Counted from the first letter of the stretch, positions 26,812 through 39,301 are shown. The stretch is 64,000 nt of DNA from Sulfurimonas sp. (GCF_028714655.1 NZ_JAQTLY010000011.1:22833-86832), one strand, 5' to 3'. Made by a program: numbers and translations. The notes: a model not told the origin generated them from the sequence alone.

Positions 26812-26955
26812 AATAGAAACCTCTGATTAAATCATAAACTAGATTCCAAGTCAAGCTTGGAATGACGAACTACCCGTCACCATGAACTTGTACCGCAAGG
26901 GTATTTCCTTTGGTCATTCAGGGTCTAATTCAATAATTGTTCATAGGTTTCAATT
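26812..26955. repeat. Inverted-repeat element, family B, with nested insertion
   Basis: Terminal repeats of the type GAAACCTCTGA/TCATAGGTTTC bound this 144-bp element. It is nearly identical to the element at 57146-57264, except that the hairpin loop carries about 25 extra bases (TACCGCAAGGGTATTTCC and following), which contain their own small inverted repeat (ACC..AAGG/CCTT..GGT). Confidence 0.7.
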
Positions 26956-26966
26956 AAAAAAAATTT

Positions 26967-27003
26967 AGATTGCCTTGTCATTGCGAACAAAGCGAAGCAA
27001 TCT
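26967..27003. repeat. Short palindromic repeat (AGATTGC/GCAATCT)
   Basis: A 37-bp relative of the element at 4962-5020, with ends AGATTGC and GCAATCT and the inner motif GTCATTGCGAACAAAGCGAAG. It lies between dnaN and gyrB directly after the family B repeat. Together they fill most of the 306-bp gap; the last 100 bp before gyrB are AT-rich and probably hold its promoter. Confidence 0.65.
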
Positions 27004-27112
27004 AAAAAATCCTCAATCCTCTATTTTTAGCCTATAAAACTTCCTTTTAGAATAAATTAGATAAAATAGCTCTAATTATGTCAAATATGTTAAACGAAAT
27101 ATGGAGTATTAA

Positions 27113-29425
<2,313 letters not shown>

Positions 29426-29449
29426 CATCAAAACGCTATAAAAATTCAG

Positions 29450-30847
29450 ATGTTACTTCCGCAAACTAAAGAAAGAGAGTACCGTTTTAAGTTAGCGCTT
29501 AGAATGGGTCTTCCTATTTTTGCTCTCGTTTTTGCTTTTATTTCTCATACATTTATTTCAAGTAAAGAGAGCCTAAGCACCTCTTTTTATATTGAATCCG
29601 TATTAATTCTGTTTTTCAGTATATATTTTATTTTTTATCTAATATATAAAGGCTTTGATACAAAGATAACCGATACCGTATCAAAAGCTTTTACCAGAGA
29701 GTATATATATGAACACTTAAAAAAAGAGTTAAAGAACTATAATGAGTACACACTTTTACTTATCAGTATAAATAATTTATATGAGATAAACAGTCGTTAT
29801 GGCATAAAAAACGGTGATAAAGTTCTTTTTGAAACACTTAAATGGATAGGCAAATATCTCAAATCAAAGGATATTATCAATTTTCCTATCGGACGCATAA
29901 AAGGCGGTGATTTTATAATAGGTCTTAAAGGAAATAAGAGTCAATATAAAACTGTTATGGAACTTATGTCTCTTAAAAGCGAAGAGTTTAAAGTAGACGA
30001 TATTGAAGTGCAGATTTCGATTGCTTTAAACGATATTACTCTCTCAAACAATCTTGATTATTTAATTGAAAATCTTTTTGAACTACAAAATAAAAATTCT
30101 AAATCTATTGTTACCGATATAAATGATGAAATAAATCCTAGTGATTTAGAATCTTATGTAATTAATGCTATTAAAAAAAGAGATTTAATAATTTTTACAC
30201 AAAATATTTTTGAAAAAGAGTCTAGTGTATTTAAAGAGTGCTTTATTAAATTAAAAACCGAAAATAGTAAGGTATTACATCCAAAAAGCTATATAAAAGT
30301 TTTAAACAAACTTAGACTTATGGCTGATTATGATTTAATAGTTTTAGAAAAAGTTATAGAGATGTGCAAAAAATCGGATAATGGGAGATTTGCCGTCTCT
30401 ATATCGCCTACTTCTATTAGAAATCCGATTGTACTGGCTAAAATAAAAGATCTCTTTTATAAAAACAAGTGTTCGGAAAATAGAATCATATTATTATTAA
30501 ATGAGAGTGAATATTATCCGAGAATAGAAAAATTTAATGCTATATTGCAGCAGCTAAAAGATTTGGGAGTTATGATAGCGATTGACAGACTTGGCTCTTT
30601 ACATACAAGTTTTTTATATTTAAGAGACCTAAATATCGATATAGTTAGATTTGACTTTTTTTATACGAAAGATATAAACGAGAAGGCACACAAAAATATC
30701 CTTAGCGGTTTTAATGTTATGGCTCATGAAAATGGAATTAAAACTTGGATTAAGATGATTGAAAATGAGGATGTTAAAAGTTTGGCAAAAGAGTTGGGAA
30801 TTGATTATTTACAGGGTAAGTATTTGGCACCATTAGAAAAAATTTAA
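29450..30847 (+). CDS. Membrane protein with degenerate GGDEF and EAL domains
   Basis: The 465-aa protein has two N-terminal transmembrane helices (about 20-65), a GGDEF-fold domain whose signature reads RIKGGDFII instead of GG(D/E)EF, and an EAL-fold domain in which the metal-binding ExL is replaced (KECFIKL) and later acidic residues are missing. It is therefore likely to have no cyclase or phosphodiesterase activity and may instead bind c-di-GMP or a partner. It follows gyrB by 24 bp and precedes queF by 6 bp, so it may be co-transcribed with either. Confidence 0.8.
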   Translation: MLLPQTKEREYRFKLALRMGLPIFALVFAFISHTFISSKESLSTSFYIESVLILFFSIYFIFYLIYKGFDTKITDTVSKAFTREYIYEHLKKELKNYNEYTLLLISINNLYEINSRYGIKNGDKVLFETLKWIGKYLKSKDIINFPIGRIKGGDFIIGLKGNKSQYKTVMELMSLKSEEFKVDDIEVQISIALNDITLSNNLDYLIENLFELQNKNSKSIVTDINDEINPSDLESYVINAIKKRDLIIFTQNIFEKESSVFKECFIKLKTENSKVLHPKSYIKVLNKLRLMADYDLIVLEKVIEMCKKSDNGRFAVSISPTSIRNPIVLAKIKDLFYKNKCSENRIILLLNESEYYPRIEKFNAILQQLKDLGVMIAIDRLGSLHTSFLYLRDLNIDIVRFDFFYTKDINEKAHKNILSGFNVMAHENGIKTWIKMIENEDVKSLAKELGIDYLQGKYLAPLEKI

Positions 30848-30856
30848 GGAGTTATG

Positions 30857-31234
30857 ATGAAATACGGTGAAAAAATTGTTAATGAGTTTGATGTAGAAAA
30901 AGATTTGGAAATTTGGCCAAACGAACATAAAAGAAACTATCTTATAAAGATGACTCTTCCTGAGTTCTCTTGTCTTTGTCCAAGAAGCGGTTATCCAGAC
31001 TATGCAACAATATATCTTGAATATACGCCCGATGAATGGGTAGTTGAGCTAAAAGCTATAAAACTATACATAAACTCTTTTAGAGACAGACATATATCGC
31101 ACGAAAACAGTGCAAATGAGATTTACGAAGTTTTAGAGAGAAAATTAAAACCAAAATATATGAAAATCGTGGCAGATTATAACCCAAGAGGAAATGTTCA
31201 TACCGTTATAGAGATTGACAGTTCAAAGCTTTAA
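30857..31234 (+). CDS. queF: NADPH-dependent preQ0 reductase QueF
   Basis: The 125-aa short-type QueF reduces 7-cyano-7-deazaguanine (preQ0) to preQ1 in queuosine tRNA synthesis. The catalytic Cys lies in FSCLCPRSGYPD, and the family segment ELKAIKLYINSFRDRHISHEN is present. The second of two adjacent ATGs is better spaced (5 nt) from AAGGAG. The gene runs 29 bp into the 3' end of the convergent cca gene. Confidence 0.95.
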   Translation: MKYGEKIVNEFDVEKDLEIWPNEHKRNYLIKMTLPEFSCLCPRSGYPDYATIYLEYTPDEWVVELKAIKLYINSFRDRHISHENSANEIYEVLERKLKPKYMKIVADYNPRGNVHTVIEIDSSKL

Positions 31235-32456
31235 TATGCTCTTTTAACCAAAGCAAAGCCTCGCCATGATTTTTAAATTTGCCGTGCATTTGAGCTTCAT
31301 AGGCATCATCTAAAATTTGAGAAAATTTTGGTGAGGGTTTAAGACCAAGTTCTAAAATATCCCTGCCCATTAAAAGAGGGGGAAGCTTCCCTTTTAATAC
31401 ATTTAACTCTTTGGCTCTTTTATAAATTTCTTCGCCGACTTTATAGGTGTTTGAACTGTTTTTTGCAAAATAGATTGAATTGCTTAAAATCAAAAGCTCG
31501 TCTATGTTTACTTTTGCGGCAAGTTTGTAAAGCAGATAATCATCTGCATCGTTATATATCTTATCTATTTCGTTATTTGCCTGAATTAGATTAATAACTC
31601 TCTTTAATAACTCTTTTTCGTCTGTTAGTTTTAATATAAAATTTTCTGTTTGCGTTAGCTCAAAGTTATAGCAAAGTCCCGCTAACATTAAAACCAGATT
31701 TGTTTGATTGTTAGTCGTCAGCCGTTTTACCGTCTCGTCAATTACGGATATATTGTCCGTATATATATCGGTGCCGAACTCTTTTAAAAGCTTAAATCCA
31801 TATGATGGTTTTTGTGATTTTAAAAGAAGTTTTTTTATCTCTTCAAATACTCTCTCTTTTGGCAGTTCATCTAACAAATTTTTAGAAACCATATCTTTAC
31901 AAGTAAAAAATAAATTATCTTCTATCTTCAGGTTAAATCTGGCACAAAATTGTGCGGCTCTTAAAACCCTTAAAGGGTCTTCTATAAAGCTTTTCAAATT
32001 TACGGCTCTTAATATTTTATCTCTTAAATCGTCTATGCCGCAAAAAGGATCTAATACTGTTCTTTCCGTTACATCATAGCCGATAGCATTGATTGTAAAA
32101 TCTCTTCTTGATGCTGCAGTTTTAAAGTCAAGATTTGAGTCTACCTTTACATCAAATCCGCGATGTCCGGATTCGATTTTATTGTCTATTCTGGGTAAAG
32201 AGAAATCTAAATCATAATCTTCAAATTTCAGTTTACAAACCCCGAAACTTTTCCCTACTATATTGACATTGCCGAACTCTTTTAGTATCTCTTCCAATTT
32301 TTTAAAAGATATATCTCCGTATACCTCAATATCTATATCTTTTGACTCTATCTTCAGCAGAGAGTCTCTAACAAATCCGCCTACGATTATAGGTTTAATG
32401 CCGTAATTTTTTAGTTTGTCAAATATAATATTTAATTTACTAGGATAATTAATCAT
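31206..32456 (-). CDS. cca: tRNA nucleotidyltransferase / poly(A) polymerase family protein
   Basis: The 416-aa class II nucleotidyltransferase has the head motif VGGFVRDSLL and the metal-binding DIDIEVYG (Asp-x-Asp). Further family motifs RRDFTINAIGYD and DPLRVLRAAQFCARFNL follow, then a helical body. It most likely adds or repairs the 3' CCA end of tRNAs; a poly(A) polymerase role is possible since the two cannot be separated by eye. No HD domain is obvious. Confidence 0.9.
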   Translation of the reverse strand: MINYPSKLNIIFDKLKNYGIKPIIVGGFVRDSLLKIESKDIDIEVYGDISFKKLEEILKEFGNVNIVGKSFGVCKLKFEDYDLDFSLPRIDNKIESGHRGFDVKVDSNLDFKTAASRRDFTINAIGYDVTERTVLDPFCGIDDLRDKILRAVNLKSFIEDPLRVLRAAQFCARFNLKIEDNLFFTCKDMVSKNLLDELPKERVFEEIKKLLLKSQKPSYGFKLLKEFGTDIYTDNISVIDETVKRLTTNNQTNLVLMLAGLCYNFELTQTENFILKLTDEKELLKRVINLIQANNEIDKIYNDADDYLLYKLAAKVNIDELLILSNSIYFAKNSSNTYKVGEEIYKRAKELNVLKGKLPPLLMGRDILELGLKPSPKFSQILDDAYEAQMHGKFKNHGEALLWLKEHIKALNCQSL

Positions 32457-32570
32457 ATTTAATCCTCAAAATCTATGGCATTTTGTGTATATTTGCTTCA
32501 ATGCTTTACTTATTTTGTGTTCTATGTATATTATATCACTACTTTTACGCAGATATAACATTTATTTGGG

Positions 32571-32576
32571 TATAAT
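32571..32576 (+). promoter_or_regulatory. Predicted typA -10 box
   Basis: TATAAT preceded by TTTGGG lies 57 bp before the GTG start of typA; it is the only strong -10 in the 176-bp divergent gap. Confidence 0.4.
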
Positions 32577-32632
32577 CGCGAAAATTTTATCTTGGTTTCA
32601 TTATTTTTTAAGGAACCAAAGAAGGAAGCCTT

Positions 32633-34435
32633 GTGCAAAAGATTAGAAATATTGCAGTAATCGCCCATGTTGACCATGGTAAAACTACATTAGTCGATGG
32701 ACTGCTTGAGCAGTCGGGAACATATGGTGCTCACGAGCAGCATGATGAAAGAGCTATGGATAGCAATGATTTAGAAAAAGAGCGTGGTATTACGATTTTA
32801 TCTAAAAATACGGCTATCCGTTATAAAGAATTTAAAATCAATATCATCGATACTCCGGGTCACGCGGATTTCGGCGGAGAAGTAGAACGCGTTTTAAAAA
32901 TGGTTGACGGCGTTTTAGTTCTTGTTGATGCTTATGAGGGTGTTATGCCTCAAACTAAATTCGTTGTTAAGAAGATGTTGGCACTCGGTAAAAAACCAAT
33001 CGTTGTTATTAACAAAATTGACAAACCTTCGGCAGAACCGGAACGCGTTGTTGATGAAATGTTTGACCTATTTGTTGCTATGGGTGCAACTGAAGATCAA
33101 CTAGACTTCCCAATCATCTATGCAGCTGCAAGAGACGGTATCGCAAAACTCGATATGAGTGAAGAGGGTGGTGATTTTCAATGTATTTTTGAAACAATCA
33201 TCAATAAAATCCCAGAACCTGAGGGTGACAGAGAAAACCATACGCAGGCTCAAGTTTTCACACTTGACTATGATAACTATGTAGGTAAAATAGGTATTTC
33301 TCGTATTTTCAACGGTGTTATCAGAAAAGGCGACAATGTTATGCTTGCAAAAGCTGACGGCGAACTTGTAAAAGGTAAAATAAGTAAACTTATCGGTTTC
33401 CATGGACTTAACCGTATGGAGATTCAAGAAGCTGAAGCCGGCGATATCGTTGCATTTGCAGGTTTAGAGACTGTCGATGTAGGAGATACCGTATGTGATC
33501 CTAACAATCCGATGCCGCTTGATCCGATGCACATCGAAGAGCCGACTTTGACAGTTGTTTTTTCGGTAAACGACTCTCCGCTTGCAGGTCAAGAGGGTAA
33601 GCATGTAACTTCAAATAAGCTCAAAGATAGACTAGAGTTTGAAATGACGACGAATGTTGCAATGAAACTTGAAGTTGTAGGCGAGGGTAAATTTAAAGTT
33701 TCAGGTCGCGGTGAGCTTCAAATAACAATTTTGGCTGAAAATATGCGTCGTGAAAATTATGAGTTCGGCGTATCTCGTCCGGAAGTTATCGTTAGAGAGA
33801 TTGAAGGCGTTAAATGTGAACCGTTTGAGCATTTGGTTATCGATGTTCCTGAAGAGCTAAGCGGTACCGTAATTGAGCGTCTGGGAAAAAGAAAAGCAGA
33901 GATGAAATCTATGATTCCTATGGGTCAAGGCTTCCAAAGAATTGAGTTTGAGATTCCTGCTCGTGCACTTATCGGATTCCGCGGACAGTTTCTAACGGAT
34001 ACTAAAGGCGAGGGTATAATGAACCACTCTTTCTTAGAGTTCCGTCCATACAGCGGCACGGTTGAGTCAAGAAGCTACGGTGCGCTTATATCTATGGAAG
34101 ACGGTGATACGCTGGCGTATTCACTATTTAACATACAAGACAGAGGGGTTCTTTTTATTGGACCGCAAGTTAAAGTTTATGAGGGTATGATTGTCGGAGA
34201 GCACTCTCGTTCAAATGACCTTGTCGTAAATCCTATCAAAGGAAAAGCACAATCAAATGTTCGTTCAAGCGGTGCGGATGAAGCGATTAAACTTATCCCG
34301 CCTCGTGATATGTCGTTAGAGCGTGCATTAGAGTGGATTGAAGATGATGAGCTGCTTGAAGTAACGCCGAAGAGTATTCGTATCCGTAAAAAGTTCTTAA
34401 CAGAGAGTGAAAGAAAAAGACATACTCGCAAGTAA
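32633..34435 (+). CDS. typA: Ribosome-associated GTPase TypA/BipA
   Basis: The 600-aa translational GTPase resembles EF-G/LepA and helps 50S assembly and stress or cold adaptation. G1 is AHVDHGKTT (about 11-19), G3 [12 protein letters not shown] and G4 [10 protein letters not shown]; the C-terminal TypA-specific domain ([22 protein letters not shown] ... [13 protein letters not shown]) is complete. The start is a GTG, with an AAGGAAG-like site upstream. A strong hairpin follows the stop. Confidence 0.97.
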   Translation: MQKIRNIAVIAHVDHGKTTLVDGLLEQSGTYGAHEQHDERAMDSNDLEKERGITILSKNTAIRYKEFKINIIDTPGHADFGGEVERVLKMVDGVLVLVDAYEGVMPQTKFVVKKMLALGKKPIVVINKIDKPSAEPERVVDEMFDLFVAMGATEDQLDFPIIYAAARDGIAKLDMSEEGGDFQCIFETIINKIPEPEGDRENHTQAQVFTLDYDNYVGKIGISRIFNGVIRKGDNVMLAKADGELVKGKISKLIGFHGLNRMEIQEAEAGDIVAFAGLETVDVGDTVCDPNNPMPLDPMHIEEPTLTVVFSVNDSPLAGQEGKHVTSNKLKDRLEFEMTTNVAMKLEVVGEGKFKVSGRGELQITILAENMRRENYEFGVSRPEVIVREIEGVKCEPFEHLVIDVPEELSGTVIERLGKRKAEMKSMIPMGQGFQRIEFEIPARALIGFRGQFLTDTKGEGIMNHSFLEFRPYSGTVESRSYGALISMEDGDTLAYSLFNIQDRGVLFIGPQVKVYEGMIVGEHSRSNDLVVNPIKGKAQSNVRSSGADEAIKLIPPRDMSLERALEWIEDDELLEVTPKSIRIRKKFLTESERKRHTRK

Positions 34436-34466
34436 CTCTTTTTTAAACTAAAAATAAATACCTCTT

Positions 34467-34492
34467 GCACATGCCAAACTTTTGGCGTGTGC
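34467..34492 (+). terminator. typA terminator hairpin
   Basis: A 12-bp stem, GCACATGCCAAA with TTTGGCGTGTGC (one G-T wobble), lies about 30 bp after the typA stop. The T-run after it is weak, but no other function is obvious. Confidence 0.65.
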
Positions 34493-34550
34493 GTAAAACT
34501 TCTTCATTAATAATCTAACTATGTTATACTTTTAGTAAAAAGGATAAAAA

Positions 34551-34829
34551 ATGGATGGATTATTGTACCCAATCTCTCTGCTTGTAGTTGTTTTAATAGC
34601 TTTCTTTTTTTATAGAAATAATAGTTTTAAGTTGATGTTGCTGACTTTGGCAGTCGGTGTATATATCATTTACTCTCAAGAAACGGGAAATACGGTAACA
34701 AATCTTAAAAATGAGGCTGTTCAGTCCATCGACAAATCTGCCGAAAGTTTTAGCAAATCGCGCGGTATAGAAGGTTACGATGAAAAAAAAACAATAGAAA
34801 CTGTTAAGGGTACCTCTAAAAACCCTTAA
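34551..34829 (+). CDS. Small two-helix membrane protein
   Basis: The 92-aa product has two adjacent transmembrane helices (LLYPISLLVVVLIAFFF and LMLLTLAVGVYIIY), then a hydrophilic Ser/Lys/Glu-rich tail of about 45 residues. A ribosome site AAAGGA precedes the ATG and a TATACT -10 lies just upstream, so it is likely to have its own promoter. I do not recognise the family. nrdB follows after 76 bp. Confidence 0.7.
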   Translation: MDGLLYPISLLVVVLIAFFFYRNNSFKLMLLTLAVGVYIIYSQETGNTVTNLKNEAVQSIDKSAESFSKSRGIEGYDEKKTIETVKGTSKNP

Positions 34830-34905
34830 ATAGTAAAATAGTAATTCCTTTATCAAATTAAAATCTTCATAAAGATACAATAGCGTAAAATTTTCGGAGC
34901 AGATT

Positions 34906-35928
34906 ATGAACAGAAAAAAGATATATAATCCCCAGTCGAATGAAAATGTAAACGAGAGACGAATATTCGGCGGAAATCCTACCGGAATATTTGAATTAAA
35001 CGATATAAAATATCAGTGGGCTTACAATCTTTGGGAGATGATGTTAAATAACACTTGGTTCCCAAAAGAGGTCGATATGACCCGTGATGTGAGTGATTAT
35101 AAACATATTACCGAGATGGAAAAAGATGCCTACGATAAGGCACTCTCACAGCTTATTTTTATGGATTCGCTGCAGACGAATAACATAATGGATAATATAA
35201 ATCCTTATGTAACGGCTCCGGAAATTAACCTCATTTTGGTTCGCCAAGCCTATGAAGAAGCGCTCCACTCCCAAAGTTATGCCGTTATGGTTGACAGTAT
35301 CTCCGCAAACTCTAAAGAGATATATGATCTTTGGCGCCGCGATATGATGCTTAAGTCAAAAAACGATGCAATAGCAAAAGTTTATGAAGAGCTTTCCAAA
35401 AATCCTACCGAGCATAATTTCGTAAAAGCTTGTTTTGCAAACCAGATTTTAGAGGGAATCTACTTTTACAGCGGCTTTGCATATATTTATACACTTGCTA
35501 GAAGCGGAAAAATGCTAGGTTCTGCACAGATGATAAGATTTATCCAAAGAGATGAAGTTACTCACTTGGTTCTATTTCAAAATCTGATAAATTCTCTTAG
35601 AAAAGAGCGGCCCGATCTCTTTAGCGAGCAGTTAAAAGAAGAGGTTATAGCGATGTTTAAAGAAGCCGTTGAGCTTGAAGTTGCATGGGGAAAATATATA
35701 ACTCAGGGGCAGATTTTAGGACTGACCGATGCCATCATTGAACAGTATATACAGTATTTGGCAGACGACAGACTCTCAAGTGTAGGATTTGCAAAACTTT
35801 ATAATGTGACAAATCCTATAAAGTGGGTTGATGATTTTTCAAAATTTAATGACCAAAAAACCAATTTTTTTGAGGGAACCGTTGCGAACTACTCAAAAGG
35901 AAGTTTAAGCTTCGATGACGACTTCTAA
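34906..35928 (+). CDS. nrdB: Class I ribonucleotide reductase, beta subunit
   Basis: The 340-aa ferritin-fold subunit supplies the radical for NrdA. Carboxylate and His ligands of the di-metal site are visible in [30 protein letters not shown] and [15 protein letters not shown]. The C-terminal tail ends FDDDF, the type that docks on NrdA. It lies 19 kb from nrdA. The next gene starts 14 bp inside its end. Confidence 0.96.
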   Translation: MNRKKIYNPQSNENVNERRIFGGNPTGIFELNDIKYQWAYNLWEMMLNNTWFPKEVDMTRDVSDYKHITEMEKDAYDKALSQLIFMDSLQTNNIMDNINPYVTAPEINLILVRQAYEEALHSQSYAVMVDSISANSKEIYDLWRRDMMLKSKNDAIAKVYEELSKNPTEHNFVKACFANQILEGIYFYSGFAYIYTLARSGKMLGSAQMIRFIQRDEVTHLVLFQNLINSLRKERPDLFSEQLKEEVIAMFKEAVELEVAWGKYITQGQILGLTDAIIEQYIQYLADDRLSSVGFAKLYNVTNPIKWVDDFSKFNDQKTNFFEGTVANYSKGSLSFDDDF

Positions 35929-36655
35929 GAAGAGCGGTTATAAACTCTGCTCACTTCTTTTTGATACCGTAAAAGATTATAACGCTAACTTGCAAACACT
36001 TTTGGAGTTAGTCGGCAATGCATCAAAAAAATCTCTCATTGTCGCTCCCGAAGTTTGTTTAACCGGTTTTGATTATGAAAACTATGACAAAGCGGTTGAG
36101 TTTTCACATATAGCAAACGAAAAGCTCAAAATTGCCTCTAAAGACAAAATTATTATACTGACTATGCTTGAGAGAAGAGACGAAGAAGTTTTTAATTTCG
36201 CCAAGATATTTTACAACGGCGAAGTTGTTTATGAGAGAGCAAAAGCGAAACTTTTTCGTTTCGGCAATGAACATAAGTATATGTCCGAGGGAAGCGATGA
36301 AGATATTAAAATCGTCGAGATTGACGGTATAAAGATAGGTATTTTAATCTGTTTTGAGCTTCGTTTTAAAACACTTTGGCAAAAACTTGAGGGGTGTGAT
36401 GTTATAGCAGTTCCGTCTTGGTGGGGGGTTTTAAGGATAGAGCATTTTAGGGTGCTGACTCAAGCGCTTGCCATTATAAATCAGTGTTATGTCGTTGCAA
36501 GCGATTCACAAAACAAAGATTGCACGAAAATGAGCGGAATTATTAGACCGCACGGAGAAGATGAGAGAAATGAGAACAGAGCTTGCTTAGAGATAATTTA
36601 TGATAAAAAAGAGATTACTTTAATGAGAAAATATATGGATGTCGGCATTGGATAG
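35915..36655 (+). CDS. Carbon-nitrogen hydrolase (nitrilase superfamily)
   Basis: The 246-aa protein carries the nitrilase-superfamily Glu-Lys-Cys triad: Glu in [12 protein letters not shown], Lys in [12 protein letters not shown] and Cys in [11 protein letters not shown]. The substrate (an omega-amide, carbamoyl or similar small amide) cannot be named from sequence. It overlaps nrdB by 14 bp and pcm by 17 bp, so nrdB, this gene and pcm form a coupled operon. Amidase plus repair methyltransferase hints at metabolite or protein damage control. Confidence 0.85.
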   Translation: MTTSKKSGYKLCSLLFDTVKDYNANLQTLLELVGNASKKSLIVAPEVCLTGFDYENYDKAVEFSHIANEKLKIASKDKIIILTMLERRDEEVFNFAKIFYNGEVVYERAKAKLFRFGNEHKYMSEGSDEDIKIVEIDGIKIGILICFELRFKTLWQKLEGCDVIAVPSWWGVLRIEHFRVLTQALAIINQCYVVASDSQNKDCTKMSGIIRPHGEDERNENRACLEIIYDKKEITLMRKYMDVGIG

Positions 36656-37286
36656 GATTACAGCAACAAAAACCGCAAAATTAGCCGATGAGTGCCATAA
36701 AATATTTCCTCTAAGCGAGAGCGTGAAAAATGCTATTGCCAAAACAAACAGAGAAGAGTTTGTTCCGTTTGGATTTAAGCAAAGCGCATATAAACTAGAC
36801 GCTTTGCCTATGGGTTCTGCCCAGTGGATAAGTTCTCCTTTGACGGTTGCTAAAATGACGCAGTATCTTGAGCCGAAAAAAAATGATAGAGTTTTAGAGA
36901 TAGGCTGCGGGAGCGGTTATCAAGCAGCCGTACTTTCGCATATATTTCGCGGTGTTTTTACGATAGAGAGGATAGAATCTCTGATGGTAGAGGCAAAATC
37001 CCGCTTTAAAAAACTTGGTATTAATAATATCCATACAAGAATTGACGACGGGCAAAACGGATGGGTTCAGTTTGCCCCATATGACAGGATTCTGTTTTCG
37101 GCAACGGCAAAAGCCATACCGCAAAAGCTTTTTGAGCAGCTAAGCGAGGGCGGGATTTTGGTAGCTCCCATGCAGGTCGGCTCAAGGCAGATTATAACCC
37201 GTTTTAAAAAAGTAGGCAACTCTTTGCAAAAAGAGGAGTTGGAAGAGTGCGACTTTGTTCCTATCGTAAACGGAATTCAGAAGTAA
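36639..37286 (+). CDS. pcm: Protein-L-isoaspartate O-methyltransferase
   Basis: The 215-aa SAM-dependent enzyme methylates isoaspartyl residues in aged proteins to start their repair. Motif I is VLEIGCGSGYQAAVL; the family segments QWISSPLTVAKM and IHTRIDDGQNGW are present. ATG 36639 lies inside the end of the upstream hydrolase gene. It converges with a minus-strand hypothetical gene after 2 bp. Confidence 0.94.
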   Translation: MSALDRITATKTAKLADECHKIFPLSESVKNAIAKTNREEFVPFGFKQSAYKLDALPMGSAQWISSPLTVAKMTQYLEPKKNDRVLEIGCGSGYQAAVLSHIFRGVFTIERIESLMVEAKSRFKKLGINNIHTRIDDGQNGWVQFAPYDRILFSATAKAIPQKLFEQLSEGGILVAPMQVGSRQIITRFKKVGNSLQKEELEECDFVPIVNGIQK

Positions 37287-37288
37287 AA

Positions 37289-37963
37289 TTAAAGGATTTC
37301 AAGTTCCGCTTTGATTTTATAGCTTAGAGGTTTTAGTTTATTGATATTGTCGTAGTTTGCTCTTTTATATGCTTGGCTTATCTCTTTAAAATAGAGTTTA
37401 TAATGGTTCATATAGTTAAATAGAAACTTTTCGACTTCATCATCAAGATAAAGCTCCGTTATCGTAACCGTCATTTCATTCAATATATTATCAAATCTTT
37501 TTTCAAGAGAGGGATTTGGTTTTTTAACAAAATCATTTTTTATACTGCTTAGTTCCCTCCATTGTGTTATAAGTGTATAAAATCCTATATTGGAGATTTT
37601 TTTATTAAACATTTCCAGTTTATCGATAGTTTCGCCGTAATGTTTATTTAGGGTCGGTGCCTCTTTTTGCAGGCTGTCTGCAATAATATTAACAAGATCC
37701 GCATAGTTTTGAAGATCATTTTTTAGCCGCTCTCTGTTGTCTTTTGAAATATCAAGATTTTCAACTTTTTTCATAATAGATACGATATTTGATTTGTACG
37801 GAGATATTTTATCGTATTCGCCGCGCCAAATTATGGAGTTTGCGTCATTGACATTTTGTCTAAACTCTTCGGCAATATTTCCCTGTTTTTTGTTATCGCT
37901 GCCGAGTGTGAACATAGATGCGTTAAGCGTTGAAAAGATTAAAATATATAGTAATAGTTTCAT
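37289..37963 (-). CDS. Hypothetical exported helical protein
   Basis: The 224-aa protein has a short signal peptide (MKLLLYILIFSTLNAS) and an otherwise helical, Lys/Asp/Asn-rich body without Cys or a recognised motif. It is probably periplasmic. It stands alone on the minus strand between pcm and thyX. No function is assigned. Confidence 0.7.
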   Translation of the reverse strand: MKLLLYILIFSTLNASMFTLGSDNKKQGNIAEEFRQNVNDANSIIWRGEYDKISPYKSNIVSIMKKVENLDISKDNRERLKNDLQNYADLVNIIADSLQKEAPTLNKHYGETIDKLEMFNKKISNIGFYTLITQWRELSSIKNDFVKKPNPSLEKRFDNILNEMTVTITELYLDDEVEKFLFNYMNHYKLYFKEISQAYKRANYDNINKLKPLSYKIKAELEIL

Positions 37964-38107
37964 ATTTATCCTTTGAAAATTTTTTAAAATATTATGTTCA
38001 TTTTATTACGCCACGGTTACGCCAAAATTAGAGGTTTGCTTGATATTTTTGATTATATGAAGCTTTTTAATTGTAAAATAATAATCAGCATAAGTTAGGA
38101 TTGATGT

Positions 38108-38941
38108 ATGGAAGATGTGTACGGTATAAAATATTCAAAACCTGAAGTAATCTTAATGCAAGATACTGGTATAGGTGTAGCTGAAGCGGCGGCTAGAACT
38201 TGTTACGACTCATTTGAAAACAGCGAAAATGAGGCTATTAAATATATTGAAAAAAATATGCCCGACAGCGCTACTTGCAAAAGTATAAACGATATAGAAG
38301 AGTCAAATCTGTTAAATGATTTGGCTTGGACATATTTTCATCACTCTATTTTAGAGCATGCAAATTTAAGTTTTCTCATAAGAGGGACAAGCAGAGGCGT
38401 ACTCCAAGAGCATGCCCGTCACCGTATACAGGCTATAAGCGTTAGAAGTACGCGTTATACTATGAGTTCGGTTATAAACGCTTTTGTCGCTTCAGAGGCA
38501 AGCGGCGGGAGAGATTTTTTTATATCTAAAGTTTTGGGTTTCGATATGCTTGTCACATGCGATGAAGAGTACAATAAAATCGAAATCGGTGCGATGTACG
38601 ATAAGCTAAAGTATCAGTCAAAAACGGTAGAAAATTTTAACGAGACAGCCGTGGCAAAAAGTTCGCTCTCTCTTTTGAATGAGTTTGCCGGCAATTCACA
38701 AGCGTTGTTTGATGCGCTTGAGGCGGGGAAAAAGAAACGAAATGTCGGTGATGCGTTTAAGCATATAGTGACTGATAACTTTAAAGTCGACATGGTCGTG
38801 ACATTTAATCTTAGAAGTCTTAAAAACTATTTTACGCTTAGAGACAGCGGTGCGGCATATTTTCAAATAAGATGGTTGGCTCAAGAGATGATGAAAAAAA
38901 CCCCGTCAAAATATTTAGATTTGATAATTAAAAAAGGATAA
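38108..38941 (+). CDS. thyX: Flavin-dependent thymidylate synthase ThyX
   Basis: The 277-aa enzyme makes dTMP from dUMP with FAD and methylene-tetrahydrofolate. The ThyX motif RHR-x7-S is seen as RHRIQAISVRS (about 104-114), continuing into TRYT. Somewhat longer than the 210-230 aa of many ThyX proteins because of an insertion after the motif. No thyA is visible here. A small lipoprotein gene follows after 4 bp. Confidence 0.95.
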   Translation: MEDVYGIKYSKPEVILMQDTGIGVAEAAARTCYDSFENSENEAIKYIEKNMPDSATCKSINDIEESNLLNDLAWTYFHHSILEHANLSFLIRGTSRGVLQEHARHRIQAISVRSTRYTMSSVINAFVASEASGGRDFFISKVLGFDMLVTCDEEYNKIEIGAMYDKLKYQSKTVENFNETAVAKSSLSLLNEFAGNSQALFDALEAGKKKRNVGDAFKHIVTDNFKVDMVVTFNLRSLKNYFTLRDSGAAYFQIRWLAQEMMKKTPSKYLDLIIKKG

Positions 38942-38945
38942 TTTT

Positions 38946-39158
38946 ATGTGGAAATATATTTTAGCGGCTGCTTTTTTATTTAGCGGCTGTTCATACTTTG
39001 AGTTTAATTTTGCTATGTGCGACAACATCGGATCCGAGCAAAACCCGCAGATGATAGAGAAGTGCAGAAACTATAATGAAGAAGAGGCGCAAAAAGCCTT
39101 CGATAAAACAAAAACAAAAACTTCGACTAGCGAAGATGCTTTAGAATTTAAAAAATAG
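38946..39158 (+). CDS. Small lipoprotein
   Basis: The 70-aa product has a lipoprotein signal (WKYILAAAFLFSGC) with lipidation predicted at Cys15, two more cysteines (CDN and EKC) and a Lys/Thr/Glu-rich tail. The cysteine pair could form a disulfide in the periplasm. It is 4 bp after thyX and probably co-transcribed. The family is not recognised. Confidence 0.7.
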   Translation: MWKYILAAAFLFSGCSYFEFNFAMCDNIGSEQNPQMIEKCRNYNEEEAQKAFDKTKTKTSTSEDALEFKK

Positions 39159-39167
39159 ATTATAAAA

Positions 39168-39280
39168 TAGACTTATTTCATAACCTAAAATTAGATTCCA
39201 AATCAAGTTTGGAATGACGAAATTTATGAGTTTTCGTCATCCTGAACTTGATTTGGAATCTTTGGTTTGAAAGAAGTCTA
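39168..39280. repeat. Inverted-repeat element, family A
   Basis: Ends of the type TAGACTTATTTCATAACC and GGTTTGAAAGAAGTCTA bound about 113 bp with two palindromic cores (ATTCCAAATCAAGTTTGGAAT and CCTGAACTTGATTTGG). Same family as 11775-11894 but with more divergent ends. Confidence 0.7.
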
Positions 39281-39301
39281 ATAAATTAAAGGATATATGT
39301 A

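Noticed and set aside
26812..26955. Riboswitch before gyrB
   Set aside because: The pairing is explained by a dispersed repeat with a second copy at 57146; no riboswitch core was recognised.
38108..38941. ThyX as possibly inactive because of its extra length
   Set aside because: The RHR-x7-S motif and following residues are intact; the extra residues form an insertion after the motif.
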